Shown here: positions 33,231 through 45,987 of the stretch, in pieces
How the letters are laid out: each line of letters begins with the position of its first letter
Numbering within the stretch: position 1 is the first letter of the stretch
Assembly (NCBI RefSeq): GCF_029784135.1
Contig: NC_073745.1
Span: 83,733,650-83,797,649 of the forward strand
Source of the DNA: Toxorhynchites rutilus septentrionalis
Taxonomy: Eukaryota > Arthropoda > Insecta > Diptera > Culicidae
Direction: 5' to 3'
Length of the DNA: 64,000 bases
The notes under the pieces: generated by a model
The model's input: the letters and a program-made list of their open reading frames with translations, nothing else
The model's database searches: none
Told to the model about the DNA's origin: nothing
Made by a program: the position numbers and the translations under genes

Positions 33231-34700
33231 TTTTTTAACGCGATCACTCGACGAAACGAAAATCTTATATGTCTAGAGTTACCATCTGTCCTGATTTAGC
33301 AGGACATGTCCTGATTTTGAGATGCTTTTGGGGCGTCCCGATTTATTTTTAATATTCTAGCATTTGTCCTGATTTTTATAAGAAATTCAATTTTGTTGGT
33401 AAATCGTAAGTAGGGCCTTACAATTTCGCTTCAATTGACACATCCTCACGAATGAGCCTACCTATCATCTTTCAATTTGCTGCAAACTCATGAAGGCTAA
33501 AATAATGCTACTCTCTCTTCACGCTCAATAAAAAGGATACAACTTCACCTCCGAACAGTCTCGTTTCGTTCCACGTTCATTTGATTCATTCTTCACACTG
33601 AAGCGAAGTTATCATATCGTCAAACGAAAATGGAAGTGTCTTATATCTGAATGAAAGTTTCGTTCAAGTTCGAACCGTATTCATTGAAAGTAATGAAAAT
33701 GACGATGTGGATGTGCAGTATGTCAACAGGCATAATCAGTTGCTGACGCTGGTTTTAAGACTAATATGCCCCCATATGCCTCTATTATTTTTTTTTTGTA
33801 AAGACAGTCCGGGAAAATCCAGTTTGGAAAAATGGAACCGAATGAAACATTCAATTGGAAGCAACGATCGTCTTTTTGCATGTGAAGCCTAAACTGATAT
33901 ATAGCCCATTCAAATGATAATGAATTCGAGCTGTTTCAATCTTCAAGTGAAAGCGTTTGCTTACAAATTCAAAGGAAATGACAGCAGAAAATAGCGAAAC
34001 TGAAGAATCGATTTTCAGTTTGAGTAGAGAATACTCACAATTGAAAAAGTACCTGGCTAATGAGAAAAGATGGAGTAAAAAAATCATTTTCATCTTCTTC
34101 TTGTTTAGATAACGGAATTTTTCAAACATCCAGGAATAGAAACAACTTGCAACGATAGCTGAACGTCATCCTACGTCATATGCTGTCGTTCCTCGGCCAC
34201 TACCCTGCTGTAACTTTTTATTGGTGACTTAAATTCTAAAATGTTCAACTGGATTACCATTTTACCGACGAATTGTGCCGAAAATACCTTTGTCTCATAG
34301 AAAAACCTGTTGATTATGATACTAAGTACTGCACATGTGGTTTATAAGTGTTGGTGATAAATAGCGGTATGTTAAGTTTTTCATTTTGTTGTTGATTTTG
34401 TTGTTGCAGATGTTTTGAATCCACAATGAATCCATACAGGTAAATCTGATTTGAAAACGTATATCCAAACACCGAAACATTGCAAGAATATTCAATTGGA
34501 ATCCTCTTCTAAATCCATGTTGAATTATGTAGTGTAAAAATCACATCGCTAAGAAGATTTGAGCTGCAGAAGGAACTTTTGCGTTTCATACATCATAAAA
34601 GCTTCAAATCCATGGATTGTCTCAGGCTCCATTACGCATGATGTTTGATGAGTTTGAAACCGCCCAAAAATTTCCTGTTCTCGTACAGAACAGAAGCTAT
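33231..34700. other. Unrecognised DNA
   Basis: TGTCCTGATTT is repeated several times at 33285-33375 within a TE-like stretch. No gene recognised; the minus frame 33851-34129 shows no domain. Confidence 0.3.
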
Positions 34701-34739
34701 CACCTCCGGGATATTTTCACCGCATAGATTGCCGAAAAA

Positions 34740-35350
34740 TACGGCAAATAAATAGATTTAAGACTCTAGGCATAACAGTCTCGCCATGTATTTTTTGTAG
34801 ATCCATAATAAATACATCGGTTCAAGTACAAGAATTTAATGCCACGTTTTCAGCAGGGCTAATGCACTCATTTCTGGTTTGGACGAACGAACTAATTCTC
34901 AAAAAAAAAAAAAAGTTTAACAGAACTCGTGTACAGCTTGTTAGCGAATGCCTAATAACAATGAGATTTATATTCTGCAAAGGTGTGCAAGATCACTCTC
35001 TTCTTTATAAAACGACGTTTTCATGCATAATGTTTCGGAAAACACCAAAAAAACTTATTGTTTGTTCCCGGTATTTCAAAAAACAACATCAAGTTTAATT
35101 GTCCCATGTTAATATTCTAGGCATAGCTGTCCCACTATGAATGTTTATACTTCTAATCAAGCTTGATTGGTTCAAGTGAGGGGAACTTTTCACATTTCAT
35201 TAGACAATAATTTACTGTTCATAAAAAACCTGATGTATCGCTAAACTGAAATGCTTAAAGCTTCTGGTAGCCAAAAATGTTAGAAAATTTTGATTGCGTT
35301 TTTCTCAGTTGCTGATTTAGGAACATTGGACAACTATGCGTAGAACGGCA
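34740..35350. repeat. MITE-like repeat family, copy 1
   Basis: Shares long stretches with 42180-42783: GCAGGGCTAATG(C/T)A(C/T)TCATTTC; CTTATTGTTTGTTCC; AATTGTCCCATGTTAATATT; ATGCTTAAAGCTTCTGGTAG; GATTGCGTTTTTCTCAGTTG. It ends in a diverged ACATTGGACAACTATGCGTA terminus. The left end is not identified. Confidence 0.6.
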
Positions 35351-38115
35351 GTTCAATGATTGAAAATAGCATCTGTTAGGCACGAAAATAGAAAGGCGCG
35401 CTTGCAAATCTGGCATCACAGTTTTCAAGTCTGTGCAGTCGAACATCAACAAAAGGCTTTTATATGAATTGTCAGGATTTTGATGCTCCAAAATCAGAAA
35501 ATTAAAATTTCTTCATCAATACCGAGCGTCCGGCTTTGTCAGTTATCATTATGCTCTCAAATGTTATTATATTGATGACAATATAGAAATTAATATTGAT
35601 TGTAAGGTCTGTTGCAGACAGTATGCTGAAATGACAAATAGCCAAGGTCATGAATTCGCAGGTTCACCCAATGAACATTTTTATTTTTATTCAAATACAA
35701 AATTTCCAATTACAAATCACGTATTGTTATACTGTTGTGATCATTATCGTTAAGTTTCATTCATCAGATAATTCATACTTCTTCGTTTCCACGATTTAGC
35801 AAAAGACGACCATCGATTGAATATTGTTGGTTATTGCATCCCAATTTATATTGCTGGTTATTGTATCCCAATTCATTCCGGTAACCCCCATTTCGGTATT
35901 CGCCGTAGATCAATCAATCAGAAACAGTAGCCCCGTCCTGATATCATGAATGAAATCGGTGAAACATTTTACTTTCTCGCGGAAGGCAGGGAAAGGCCTT
36001 CCGAGAAATTCAACTCATCTCAAAGTACACTCGAGGCGAACCCACAAAAATCACCTTCCGGGGGCCGAACCGCACCGGGGAGCCATCGATCGATCGACTT
36101 CTTCCGGTGCGAGTGGGCAATCATTCAACGTCGAACTCCGCAGAAAATGGTGAAAAACAAACCAGCGAACATGGAACCGAAAACACTAATCGCACAATCA
36201 AATTGACGTTTGGCTCTGTGGGTTTCCTCTCTTATCAGTTTTCCATCAGGTGTTCGTTTTTTGTCCTCCGATGGTTTTGCGCTGATTCCCAAGAACGAAA
36301 GCGTTGCTTGAATGTACTCTGCATCTTTTGAATGTTTTAGAATACAATGCCATTCAATCTACTTGTGGGTCGTACCATTTTGTAGTACACTAGATAAGCG
36401 GCCAACATTTCCAGAACAAATAGAGTTTCTCATTTCACGTGCCATCCCTTTGTCTGCAAATACGCGGAAACGCATCAGCGGCGCCAAATACTTCCAGAAG
36501 CATAATCCCCACAGATGATAAGATTCCTCACCCGTCAGAAAAAATTAAACACCGCAAATAAAAAAACCAAGCGTTGTTTTTTTTTTCTCGCAGATCTGTT
36601 TCGCATTGACGGCCAGCAAAAAACAGATAATTGCCGCAAAACTGCTAATAAATTCTTGGTGTCCTTTCGGCTTTGAAAAGATAAAAAAACGGCGGTGAAA
36701 ACGGTAACCTCAAGTGGGTTGTAAAAATAGACAGTAGCAAAGGCAGCAACAACAACAACAACAAAAAACAACCAAGTGAAAATGGAATGCTGCTCTCTCC
36801 ATAACGTTGCTCTCGTGAACCATGAACGTGTGAAAAGCGACTTTGTGTCTTGTTGGAACCTTTCTCCGGCCACAAACCCCCAAACCCCCGGCGGTCTGTA
36901 TATGACATAACGAGGAGGTAAAATGCGGAAAATGTAGCAGAAGAAACTAGTGTGTGGTGGCGGTCATCAGCCCGGACGATTTATGGCGCAAGAAGGAAAC
37001 TTAAGATATGGTTCGCTCGCGAACGTCGTCGTAGACAAACGGAAGATATGGCCGGGAAAGTTATGCGAACCGTGAGGGATGGAGAGGAAACCAGAAAAAC
37101 TTCTACCAGGGAAAAACATGTTGTTAGTGGGGATGCGGGGTGAGAAGTGTCACAGATTGCGAAAAATTGAGTTCAGCAATGAAAAACACAGATGACGTCC
37201 GTAAAGTTTGAGATATTATTATTCTAATTTTCGCCGCTATCGGCTGTGATTGCTAGAAAAATTGCGGCCACGTGTGTATGAAGTTTCGTTTGTTTGTCAA
37301 AGAAAAATGTTCACAGCTTGGTTTTCCGCAGAGTCAAATTTGTAGAGGGTCTACTGAGAGAATATTAACAAGTATTAACAAGTATAACTAGATCTTGACA
37401 AGAAGCAATATCCAGCCTAACTAGCTGGAATACTGGAAGCTTCATAACGCTTGATAAAACAACTCTTATGTCTATTTAAGAATACGGCTTTTTTCTGTTT
37501 TCTCTTAGTAGCTCAAAACAATCACAAAAATTGGATCGATTCAACATAATTGCGTAAGAGATAGTGTTTCTTAGCGGCCGTCCTGAATTATAGAGTCCAT
37601 TGGTTCCAAACCACATCAGAACTATTCTTTTTCGGCAAGTGATCGCTTTAGAACCGATTCGGCTCTTTCTTTCTATTTCTCACAGCATATTGATCAAATG
37701 CGGGATAAAGCATGTCACCAGTAAAAGTTCCTCGATTGAATAAGATCCCATATTATTCGTAGTCACGATTGATCGGTAAGTGTATATTTCACAGTTAGCA
37801 ACTAGAACCGCACGTTGTGCATAAATATGTTTTTATCCTTCATGTACACACTCTTATCAAACGAAAACCCACCTTGTCCTATGATTTTACACTCTTGGCT
37901 GACATTTCGACCACATTTCGCTACGTCGCAAAAAGGAATCTGCAAGGGAGAAGATGAAATTGTGTAAATAGGAAACAAAAATAAACTGGATAAAAATTTT
38001 AAAAATATTTGAACTGTCTTGGCGGATACTGTTGAGATTATGCCACGATTGAAGAAAAAAACTGAACATGCCTCCACATGCCTACTTTCAGGCGAAGCTT
38101 TGAAAATATACAATA
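35351..38115. other. Unrecognised, partly single-copy-like DNA
   Basis: No gene recognised. 35930-37150 is GC-richer, with frames on both strands (+ 35946-36206, - 36535-36873, + 36952-37143) but no domains. A CAACAACAACAACAACAA run at about 36746-36765 and an A-rich stretch resemble untranslated or intronic sequence. 37800-38100 has a minus frame without domains. Confidence 0.35.
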
Positions 38116-38134
38116 CAGGTCGGACTCGATTATA
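38116..38134. repeat. Solo end of the pogo-like family
   Basis: CAGGTCGGACTCGATTATA matches the terminus of the element at 10846-11581. It is cut at TATA by the Tc1/mariner-type element that begins at 38135. Confidence 0.65.
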
Positions 38135-39431
38135 CAGGGCTTCCATTTCGGGCTTCCGAAAGTATACAGCCCTGCGCTGACAACCGTTTGACATAGCTGT
38201 CAACCAAAGCGTCATATCGTTAGTTGAATGTCTGCCATTTTACAATATGGATCGTTTTAGCATCGCACAACGTGTTAATTTTGTTAAATTATAATATAAA
38301 AATGATGAAAAACCGGCAAATGTTTTTCGAGCATTACGGACGGATTATGGTCGTCATGGACAGCCTACAGAGGACACAATCGCTAATGTAGTGCGTAAAT
38401 TCGAACAAACTGGATCCGTAGCGGATATTGTGAACCCTGTGCATCATCGTAATGTGCGTTCGGCCGAAAATATTGCTGCTGTTGCTGCCAGTGTGGAGGA
38501 TGACCCGAATGTTTCGATTCCAGGGCGTGCTCAGCAATTGGGCTTGTCAAACACATCATTGTGGCGAATTTTGCATTTGGACTTGCACCTACATCCATAT
38601 GAAGTCCAACTGGTACAAAAATTAGAGCGTGGTGACCATGGAATGCGTCGGGCATACTTCGATTGGGTGAACGAACAACAGCAGCAAAATGCTGAATTTT
38701 CGCATCCAATTTTCTTCAGCGATGAGGCACATTTCGAGCTCGGTGGCTATGTGTACACCCAAAATTTCCGTATGTGGGGCTCAGAAAATCCACACGTGAT
38801 TGTTGAGAGGCCATTGCCTCCGCCAAAAGTCACTGTTTGGTGCGCATTATGGTCTGGTGGAGTCATCGGGCCGCATTTCTTTGAAAATGAGGACGGCGAG
38901 ACGGTAACTGTGAATAGTGAGCGCTATGGCCGCATGTTAACCGATTTTTTTTGCCACAAATTGAAGATATGGATACGGATGACATGTGATTTCAGCAGGA
39001 CGGCGCCACGTGCCACACAACACGACCGAACATGGCCATATTGCGAACGAAGTTTGAGGGACGTATAATTTCGCGTTTTGGTGATGCCAATTGACCGTCC
39101 AGATCATGCGATTTGAACCCGCTAGACTTTTTTTGTGGGGTTATGCAAAAGACCGTGTCTATGCCAACTTTCCGCAAACTCTTGAACATTTGAAGGACAA
39201 CATTCGTGAAGTTATGACCGAGATACCGCCCCATATGTGCCGAAAAGTCATCGAAAATTACCTGTTCCGGATCAAGGTGTGCGAGGAAGCCCTAGGTGGA
39301 CATTTGAATGATGTTGTATTTCACATATGTCATTATGTGTCTTCAATTTGAAATAAAAGTTTCATCGAAATTCGAATTCTAAGTTTGTTTTATTTCAATT
39401 TACTTTCGGAATTTAGAGTTGGAAAACCCTG
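38135..39431 (+). mobile_element. Tc1/mariner-superfamily transposon, 1.3 kb
   Basis: Inverted ends CAGGGCTTCC (38135) and GGAAAACCCTG (39421-39431) bound one decayed transposase gene. TA lies at 38133-38134; on the right the flank is TTTATAA, so the target duplication is imperfect or the end has been altered. It abuts a mariner at 39436. Confidence 0.75.
38247..39351 (+). pseudogene. Tc1/mariner-superfamily transposase, decayed
   Basis: ATG 38247 opens MDRFSIAQRVNFVKL and hits a TAA at 38292. The same frame then continues (NVFRALRTDYG..., VRKFEQTGSVADIVNP; helix-turn-helix region) to LHRILHLDLHLHPYEVQLVQ-like text and the first catalytic Asp in FFSDEAHF. PPPKVTVWCALWSGGVIGPH follows, typical of insect proteins annotated as Tc3-like transposases. 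A frameshift near 38950 moves the FQQDGATCHT motif (second Asp) to another frame. TGA at 38987-38989 and at 39092-39094 replace expected Trp codons, and the last motif SCDLNPLDFFLWGYAKDRVY leads to a stop after 39351. About four disabling changes, so not functional. The DD-D spacing should be measured on an intact relative before naming a subgroup. Confidence 0.88.
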
Positions 39432-39435
39432 TTTA

Positions 39436-40244
39436 TAAGGTTGGGGAAAAAGTAATCCATTATTTTTGGGTGAAATTCAAAACTATTTTTAATATTCTTC
39501 GGATTGTCCGATTTGGATCAAATATGCACCGTTTTGTTGAAAAAATCGTTGCCATTCTAAAGGTAGCCTCATAATGTCTTTATCATAGAGGTCTTAGTCC
39601 TTATTGACGGAAAAATCTATCAATAGATTTTTACAAACTTCTCTTGATTCCAATTTCTTATAACCCTGGAAATTTGGCAAATGCAAGAAAAAGGTGGTAA
39701 TCGCTTGGTACAAGGTCCGGACTATATGGTGGATGCATTAAAACATCTCAATTAAGCTCTCGGAATTGTGTAGCTTTGCGTTGTCCTGATGGAACACAAC
39801 ATCACCAACAACACCAATTCTGGACGTTTCTAGTCAATCGCTAGCTCCAAACGGTTCATTTGTTGGCAGTAGAGACCTTAATTTAATGTATTGCACTAAA
39901 CAAAATTTTAGGAAAAAATTTAGAAAAAAATATAAAAAATTATGAAATAAATAAAATTGCGCGTATTTTTCTGTTGCTGTATCGGCACCATAAACACCAT
40001 TCACAATTTAAGCGACCTGGCTTGCATTTTCACATTTGTAAAAGAAAAAGTGTAAAATGTACCAATTTTTTTTCTTAGTTGACCTTAATTGTTAACACCC
40101 TGTAACTCACAACTGAATGTGAAAAAAAACCGCAAAATTGTTTTTAGTGTGAAATGTTACCTTTACAATGAGCATATTACGCGAGATATTGATCACTAAA
40201 GCCAGCTACCGAGAAAATAATGGATAACTTTTTCCCCAACCTAA
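39436..40244 (-). mobile_element. Mariner (irritans-like), internally deleted and decayed
   Basis: The left end TAAGGTTGGGGAAAAAGTAA and the right end, reverse complement TTAGGTTGGGGAAAAAGTTA, are the irritans-type mariner terminus; TA flanks at 39434-39435 and 40245-40246. On the minus strand the N-terminus reads YILHFFFYKCENASQVA (near 40060-40000) and the C-terminal catalytic motif LMHPPYSPDLVPSDYHLF lies near 39750-39700. Most of the middle is missing or replaced by A-rich sequence, and stops are present. Confidence 0.85.
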
Positions 40245-40246
40245 TA

Positions 40247-41299
40247 TTACAGGTTAAATTTATATTTGAATATGTATGTTCATTTGTATGTGTTTTTTAT
40301 GTTGGTGGGGGTTTTTCAGAATTTTCCAAGAACTGCGCGGTACGAATATATCTAATAAATTTTCAATAATTTTTAATTTCTAAAAAAATTATAAAATTAC
40401 AACACAAATTTTATAACTTGTTTTTAGTTTCCTAAAATCTATTATTGTATTGTATTCGTGTATTCGTAAAAAGAGCCCCAAATCTTATCACCAGCGCTAT
40501 GGAAAGTATTGTTACACTTCAGAACATTAGATAATTTTTGGCTATAAGAGCTAAGGCTAAAAACGTAGTTTTTGTTCTTTTTCCACGATCTTCTTTTGGA
40601 AATACAGCTTGGAAAAGAAAATATGGAAAAAATACTCATAGTGCATCCTACTATGACAAAATCACCATCGAAAATTTGAATTTTTTTGGAATTTCGAATT
40701 TTTTTATACGAAATTGGATTATTCTATAAATAGATGAGATGTTGATATGTTTGGTCTTATAAATTTATATCCACAATTTTATTAATTTTCGAATTCATAA
40801 AAATAAAAAAAATGCAGACGGTGAAAATTAGGGAAAAAAAGTACGTTCAATCCTCGATACATTTCGAAAAAAAAATTATAAATATAAAAAAACGTACGAA
40901 AACATTTCAAAGCACAAAACTCAATTTAATAATTCCAAAATAGAAAATTACAAAAAAAAAATACCGCACAATTCTCTGAAATTGTGAAAAAAATCACATA
41001 TCAAAAACAGGTACATTTAAATGAAAATTATGCTTTAATGGATCTAAAAATAAACTTATTTTAAATATATAATGAATATATTTAAAATAAGTTTATTTTA
41101 TACCAAAATATTTTGGAAATAAATATTATGACCGAACAACGTTTGCCGGATCAGCTAGTTTTCTATAATTTTTTTCTTGAATTTCCATTTCCAAGCCTAT
41201 TGAGTATGGTGTGAAAATGGGAAAACAACGGTTTTCACTACAGCTCTTATAGTGAACTATTTAGGGATTCAAAAAAATTACCAAATTTTCTAATTTGAT
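40247..41299. other. AT-rich DNA without genes
   Basis: Strongly AT-rich, low-complexity stretches (40370-41000). Contains the perfect hairpin listed next. No gene recognised. Confidence 0.5.
41047..41099. repeat. Perfect 24-bp hairpin
   Basis: Arms 41047-41070 and 41076-41099 are exact reverse complements (AAAATAAACTTATTTTAAAT...) around a 5-nt loop AATGA. It is AT-rich and could be a hairpin terminator-like or palindromic MITE core. Confidence 0.9.
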
Positions 41300-41306
41300 A
41301 CCTTAT

Positions 41307-41634
41307 GGCGGGTTTACATTAGGGAGATCTATAGCTAAAGATGGATTTATTCACGTGAAAATAGATGTAAACGGGTGAGAATATATATAATACACTCCTT
41401 CGAGGTATATACCTCGAAGAATGTATAGAATAAATTCAGGCATGTGTCAACACTGGTGAATTTCTCACTGGTGAGAAATCACTAAAGTTGGATGCAGTTC
41501 TACTTCAGATGAATAAATTCACCGAAAACATGAATATATTCATTATATAAGTTCGAGCTAGTGTAAGCGGTTGATGCGATTGCTATAAATCTCATCATAT
41601 TTCTTCACCCGAATATATCACTAGTCTAAACCCA
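41307..41634. mobile_element. hAT-type MITE, ~328 bp
   Basis: Inverted ends CGGGTTTACATTAG (left) and, reverse-complemented, TGGGTTTAGACTAG (right). ACCTTAT is duplicated at 41300-41306 and 41635-41641 (the 8th base differs). The interior holds a perfect 22-bp palindrome (41398-41419) and a hairpin ATTTCTCA/TGAGAAAT at about 41460-41479. No transposase. Confidence 0.7.
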
Positions 41635-42148
41635 ACCTTATACAACATTTGAGGGCGCTTTTCACGAACACATAAAAACAGTAGAATTGAAGATTTCAGG
41701 AAAATAAACAAAATAGAATAAAAAAAAAAATTACTGGATCTTTTCGTACCGCGCAGCGAAATTTTCTGAAAAAATATTACAAATATCATAAACACATGCG
41801 AGAAGAGATGAACCAGCCTAAGGCTGAAAATCTCTCTAATAAAGACAAAAAAAATAAAATAAACACATGCGAATATATTCAAAAAGAAATTAAACCAGTA
41901 CTGAGTATTAAAATCCTAAGAAAATCTAGATTATATGAATATATATTTATGAAAATATGAATTTCTGGATCCCCCAAAATTTTTTTTCGATATTTCATGA
42001 ATGATGAATGATTTTTTTTTGATACACCAAAGACGCACTTTCAATTTTTTTTCCAATTTTTTAGCTCGAAGCTATCAAGAATCGCGTGCAAAAAAAATTA
42101 AAAGTAAGTTTTTTACCATAGATTTTATGGAGAACCTCATACTGCAGA

Positions 42149-42783
42149 TGCGTAGAACTAGTAGTTGTCCCATGTTACTTCTTGACAATTTTCATTTTTC
42201 TTCATAAAACAATGATTTTATGCATAATCTTTCAGAAAACCAAAAAAAACTTATTGTTTGTTCCTAGCTTTTCAAAAAACCACATCAAGCTCAATTGTCC
42301 CATGTACATATTTTAAGCATAACTATCCTACCTTGTATTTTTTGTAAATCTATAATGGATGAATCGGTTCAAGTGCAAGAATTTTATGTCACGCCTTCAG
42401 CAGGGCTAATGTATTCATTTCTGGTTTGGAAGAATTTTATATTATTATTATATTTTTATGCATAATCTTTTGGAGAAACACCATAAAACTGAGTGTTTGT
42501 TCCCAGTATTACAAAATACAACATCAAGTCCAATTGTCCCATGTTGATATCCTAGGCATAACAGTCCCACCATGTATTTTTGAACCGTAATCAAGATTGA
42601 TTGATTCAAGTGAGAGGAACTCTTCACATTTCATTAAACAATAGTTTACTGCTTACAAAAAACCCGGTGTATTGCCAACCTGAAATGCTTAAAGCTTCTG
42701 GTAGGCAAATATGCTAGAAAACTTTGATTGCGTTTTTCTCAGTTGTTGAATTTGGAACATGGGACAACTACGCGTAGAAAGGC
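42149..42783. mobile_element. MITE-like element with GTTGTCCCATGTT inverted ends, copy 2
   Basis: GTAGTTGTCCCATGTT at about 42160-42176 is the exact inverse of AACATGGGACAACTAC at 42756-42771. GCGTAGAA lies outside both. The interior matches 34740-35350. The phrase TTGTCCCATGTT is also repeated internally (about 42295 and 42535), so the element is built of repeated subunits. Confidence 0.65.
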
Positions 42784-43184
42784 AGCATAGGTGTTCAACA
42801 AAATAGTCAAAATTTCTTATTTATATTATTTATACAATTATACAATATTCTCCATAGAGCGGGTTATTTGGTTTGGGGATACTTTTTACTTCCTTACCCA
42901 GCCAGGCCCTTTAGATTTTTTTCATGTGAGAAATGCGTTTTCAGACTTTTCTGATGAATTAAAAATCAAATTCTTCGTTTATATTCAAAAAACTAAAAAT
43001 ATGTGCATAAAAGTGAATTAAAAAAGTTATATACAGGATATATGCATATTCAGCCATTCCATGACAAACCGATATAGTGATTCTCAGATTTTCGTCAAAA
43101 GTGGTAATTTTGTTCTTTATAGCAAAACATTAGCCCCGTATTTTTTATTTTTTTATTAGGGTGCCCATTTATATATTAGGTTGG

Positions 43185-43700
43185 TCCCAAAAATCATTTT
43201 TTTCCACTTTTTCCCAAAAATGACTTTTTTCAAAAATTCATAACCTTTGATCCATTGAACCGATTTAGATGATCGATATATCAAATTCAAGCCTTTTATT
43301 TAACAATATTGATCTTGCGAATAAAATGGATTTTGTTTTCGTAATGATTGATCGTAGTTGTTTTTTTGATTGTTTTCAGAGCTTTGGACTAGAGGGCGCT
43401 ATATCTTTTTATCTTTTTTCTTGGAAGCTGAAGATTTTTTACATAACATATCTCGATATCAGAGATGCTATTTTTTTCGTTTTTGAGTTTTGATTTTTCA
43501 AAGTTAGCCGATGGTTAAAAAAACAATGTTTTCCCGTTTTTTCCACTACAAAAATTTATAACTTTTGAAATACTGGACCGATTTAGATGATCGACATATA
43601 GAATGGAAACTTATGAGTTAGTTTTCTCTGAAAAAATATAGCTTTTTCGAAAAATTAGGGTTTTTGTTTTTGTAATTATTGATTGAGTTAGTTTTTCATA
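43185..43700. repeat. Interspersed repeat (GATGATC-type), two units
   Basis: GAACCGATTTAGATGATCGA (about 43257) and GGACCGATTTAGATGATCGA (about 43575) head two similar units about 318 bp apart, each following CATAACCTTTGA/TATAACTTTTGA. Related copies lie at 15200, 32690, 44640 and 52320. Confidence 0.65.
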
Positions 43701-43706
43701 GTATAT

Positions 43707-44409
43707 AAGTTCTTTGGAGAATATTGTCGTAATTTGATACTTATACTAGTATAAAATAAATATTATTATCAATCTAAGGTTATTCTTATGGAAGTAATAG
43801 AATTCCTTCTACAATTTATTTAAGTTATTTAAAACGTAGGGTTAACAATGAATTGTTGGTGATTTTAATGATTATTTTGCAGCCATCTCAAGCCAATAAG
43901 CCATCATATGAAGCCATCTCTAAGACAAACATCATAAACATAATTAGATTAAGCGATATTGATGGGCCTCCAATATTTGTTCACAATATCATGAACAAAC
44001 TTTTGTTCCGAAAATCTAATGAAATGAAGATGATTAGGTGCTAGTAATTATTGTAAGAGTAATATGTTATCAAGTTCAATAATAAATGTACCATGCCATG
44101 CATTTTTGTTTCCCTCTCGAATAACACAAGTAGGGAATAAGAATGTTTCAGTATTTTTACTTATTATTATGAGGGAGATTAAAAACGTACACAATGTTCA
44201 TATAATTTCTGACGATAATATGTAAAAACATTAATCTAATCTAATTTTAATCTAATGTTTATGCGCGGCTAGATTGCAAAAAAAAAAATATGTGTCGTAC
44301 TGATAAATCTGATATGGAAATTTTTCTCGGTGTACGACGACAAATGAAAGCAATGCAACTGGCATTGCAGTTCACCACAAAATCGGTTCTTTTCAAGGCC
44401 AATCATATT
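43707..44409 (+). repeat. Duplicated block A, copy 1
   Basis: About 95% identical by eye to 50514-51331. It begins AAGTTCTTTGGAGAATATTG. Relative to copy 2 it lacks 16 bp near 44022 and about 120 bp near 44235. Confidence 0.85.
43883..44044 (+). pseudogene. Orphan exon (KPSYEAISK...), copy 1, frameshifted
   Basis: A pyrimidine-poor but canonical acceptor ATTTTGCAG (to 43882) precedes PSQANKPSYEAISKTNIINI, then IRLSDIDGPPIFVHNIMNKL. A 16-bp deletion relative to copy 2 shifts the frame and replaces the acidic tail (ENEDD) with MKMIRC. I do not recognise the family. Its conservation between copies merely reflects recent duplication. Confidence 0.3.
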
Positions 44410-45665
44410 GATAGTTTGTTAGTTTTTCATAGTTTTCTCGGTTAAAGATAGAGGGCGCTATATTTTTCATATTTTTTCTAAATACTGAGGTTTTTTAATA
44501 TAATATATTCGAAAACCAGAGAGGTTTTAATTTTCGTTTTTTCGTTTTTTTTTACAAATTTAACATGTTTTTAGTCCTCTTTCAATATTCGTATGTTGCT
44601 AGACTAGACATATGCGACCATAATCCAATCTTCCCGCAAGTGTGATATTTTTTAAAGAAGGTTAGCTTATTGGCTCCAATTTAGTATGTCGATCATCTTA
44701 AGCGGTTCAGTAGTTCAGATGTTATGATTTTACGCAAAAAGTCAATTTTGGATAAAAACCGAAAAATGATTTTTCTGCCCTCTCTAGTCCAAAGCCACGA
44801 AAACAATAAAAAACGACTATGGTCTACAATTACGAAAATATTATACTGAACTACTAAAATGGTAAATATTGGATAGAATTATTTTTTAAGTCTTGCCAGA
44901 AGAGTCATTACGGATTTTTAACATCAATTTTTTTTCATTCGAATTTCAATATTTTCGAAATAATCTCTTATTTACACAGAGTGGGGGTGAGAATGGGTCA
45001 AGCACAAAATTGAATTGCATGCCACACTGATATAGTAATCGTCAGATTTTCATGAAAATTGGTAGTTTTATTCCTCATCGTAAAATATTAGACCAGTATT
45101 TTTTATTTTTTTTCATCAGAGTGGCCATTTCTATTTTATGGTGATCCGAAAAATCAACTTTCAAATGTTTTCAAAAGCTGATATACCTTATCACCTTCTG
45201 CTCCTGAAGGGGTCCCTTTTTTGGTTTTGACCCAGTTAAAATATGCCACCCCAACCAAAACCAAGTCTCATTTTGAAAACCGTTATGTGTTTCCTACTGC
45301 GTTTTGTACGTATGAGAAAATTTCAATTACGATTCTAGGTGAATAGGCCTAGTTCATTTCACACATGTACCTACTATTTCAATAATAATTTGGCCAAGAA
45401 AACACGCATAAATCTATCTCTTCTAGCGTGATATGTGCGAGTGACCAATTTGTCCCTCACTGGTGACCCCTTTACATCCTCACTAAAGAAATGTTCGATT
45501 TTTCAACCTTTTTTCTAATAATGAAAAAAGTACTATTTTCTATTTTTATAATAAAAACCGCTTACCATCTTGAACTACAATAAGTTGAGCTGCAATATTC
45601 TTCGAAGAAATGGAATTTTAGTGGTATGTGAACACAGGAATTGGGCATGTTCTTTAGGGTGACCA
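44410..45665. other. Repeat-rich spacer without genes
   Basis: 44640-44800 carries a GATGATC-type repeat fragment; 45000-45180 resembles 43030-43200 (GTGATTCTCAGATTTTCGTC / GTAATCGTCAGATTTTCATG). 45190-45660 is unrecognised. Confidence 0.4.
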
Positions 45666-45884
45666 CTTTCCCCCAGTTCCCCTACCGCCTGCTCGTGACA
45701 GTCTCCTCGCGATAGTTTCACACGACTGCTGACTCGGGTTCTGAAGCTGTCATAACGACAGAACTATCGAAATAGCACTATAGCAGACACGAATGGGAAA
45801 TGGAAAATGAACACTCCCTCCGGCTCACTACGTTTGGTCACGACGAATTGAAATGATTAGAGCTTTGCGTATAGTTTTATCTTT

Positions 45885-45890
45885 TATTAT
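45885..45890 (-). terminator. Polyadenylation signal AATAAA, copy 1
   Basis: AATAAA on the minus strand, 98 bp past the stop codon of the PABPN1-like gene. Confidence 0.55.
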
Positions 45891-45987
45891 TAATTGATAG
45901 AGATAACACCGAACAAATTAATGTTATAAAGCTACAATCGTAATCCTACAGTTTACACTAGATTTCCTCATATTCAATACAACAGCC

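Noticed and set aside
35946..36206. 86-residue plus-strand frame starting with ATG
   Set aside because: Overlaps two other frames of similar length and has no domain; codon pattern not convincing.
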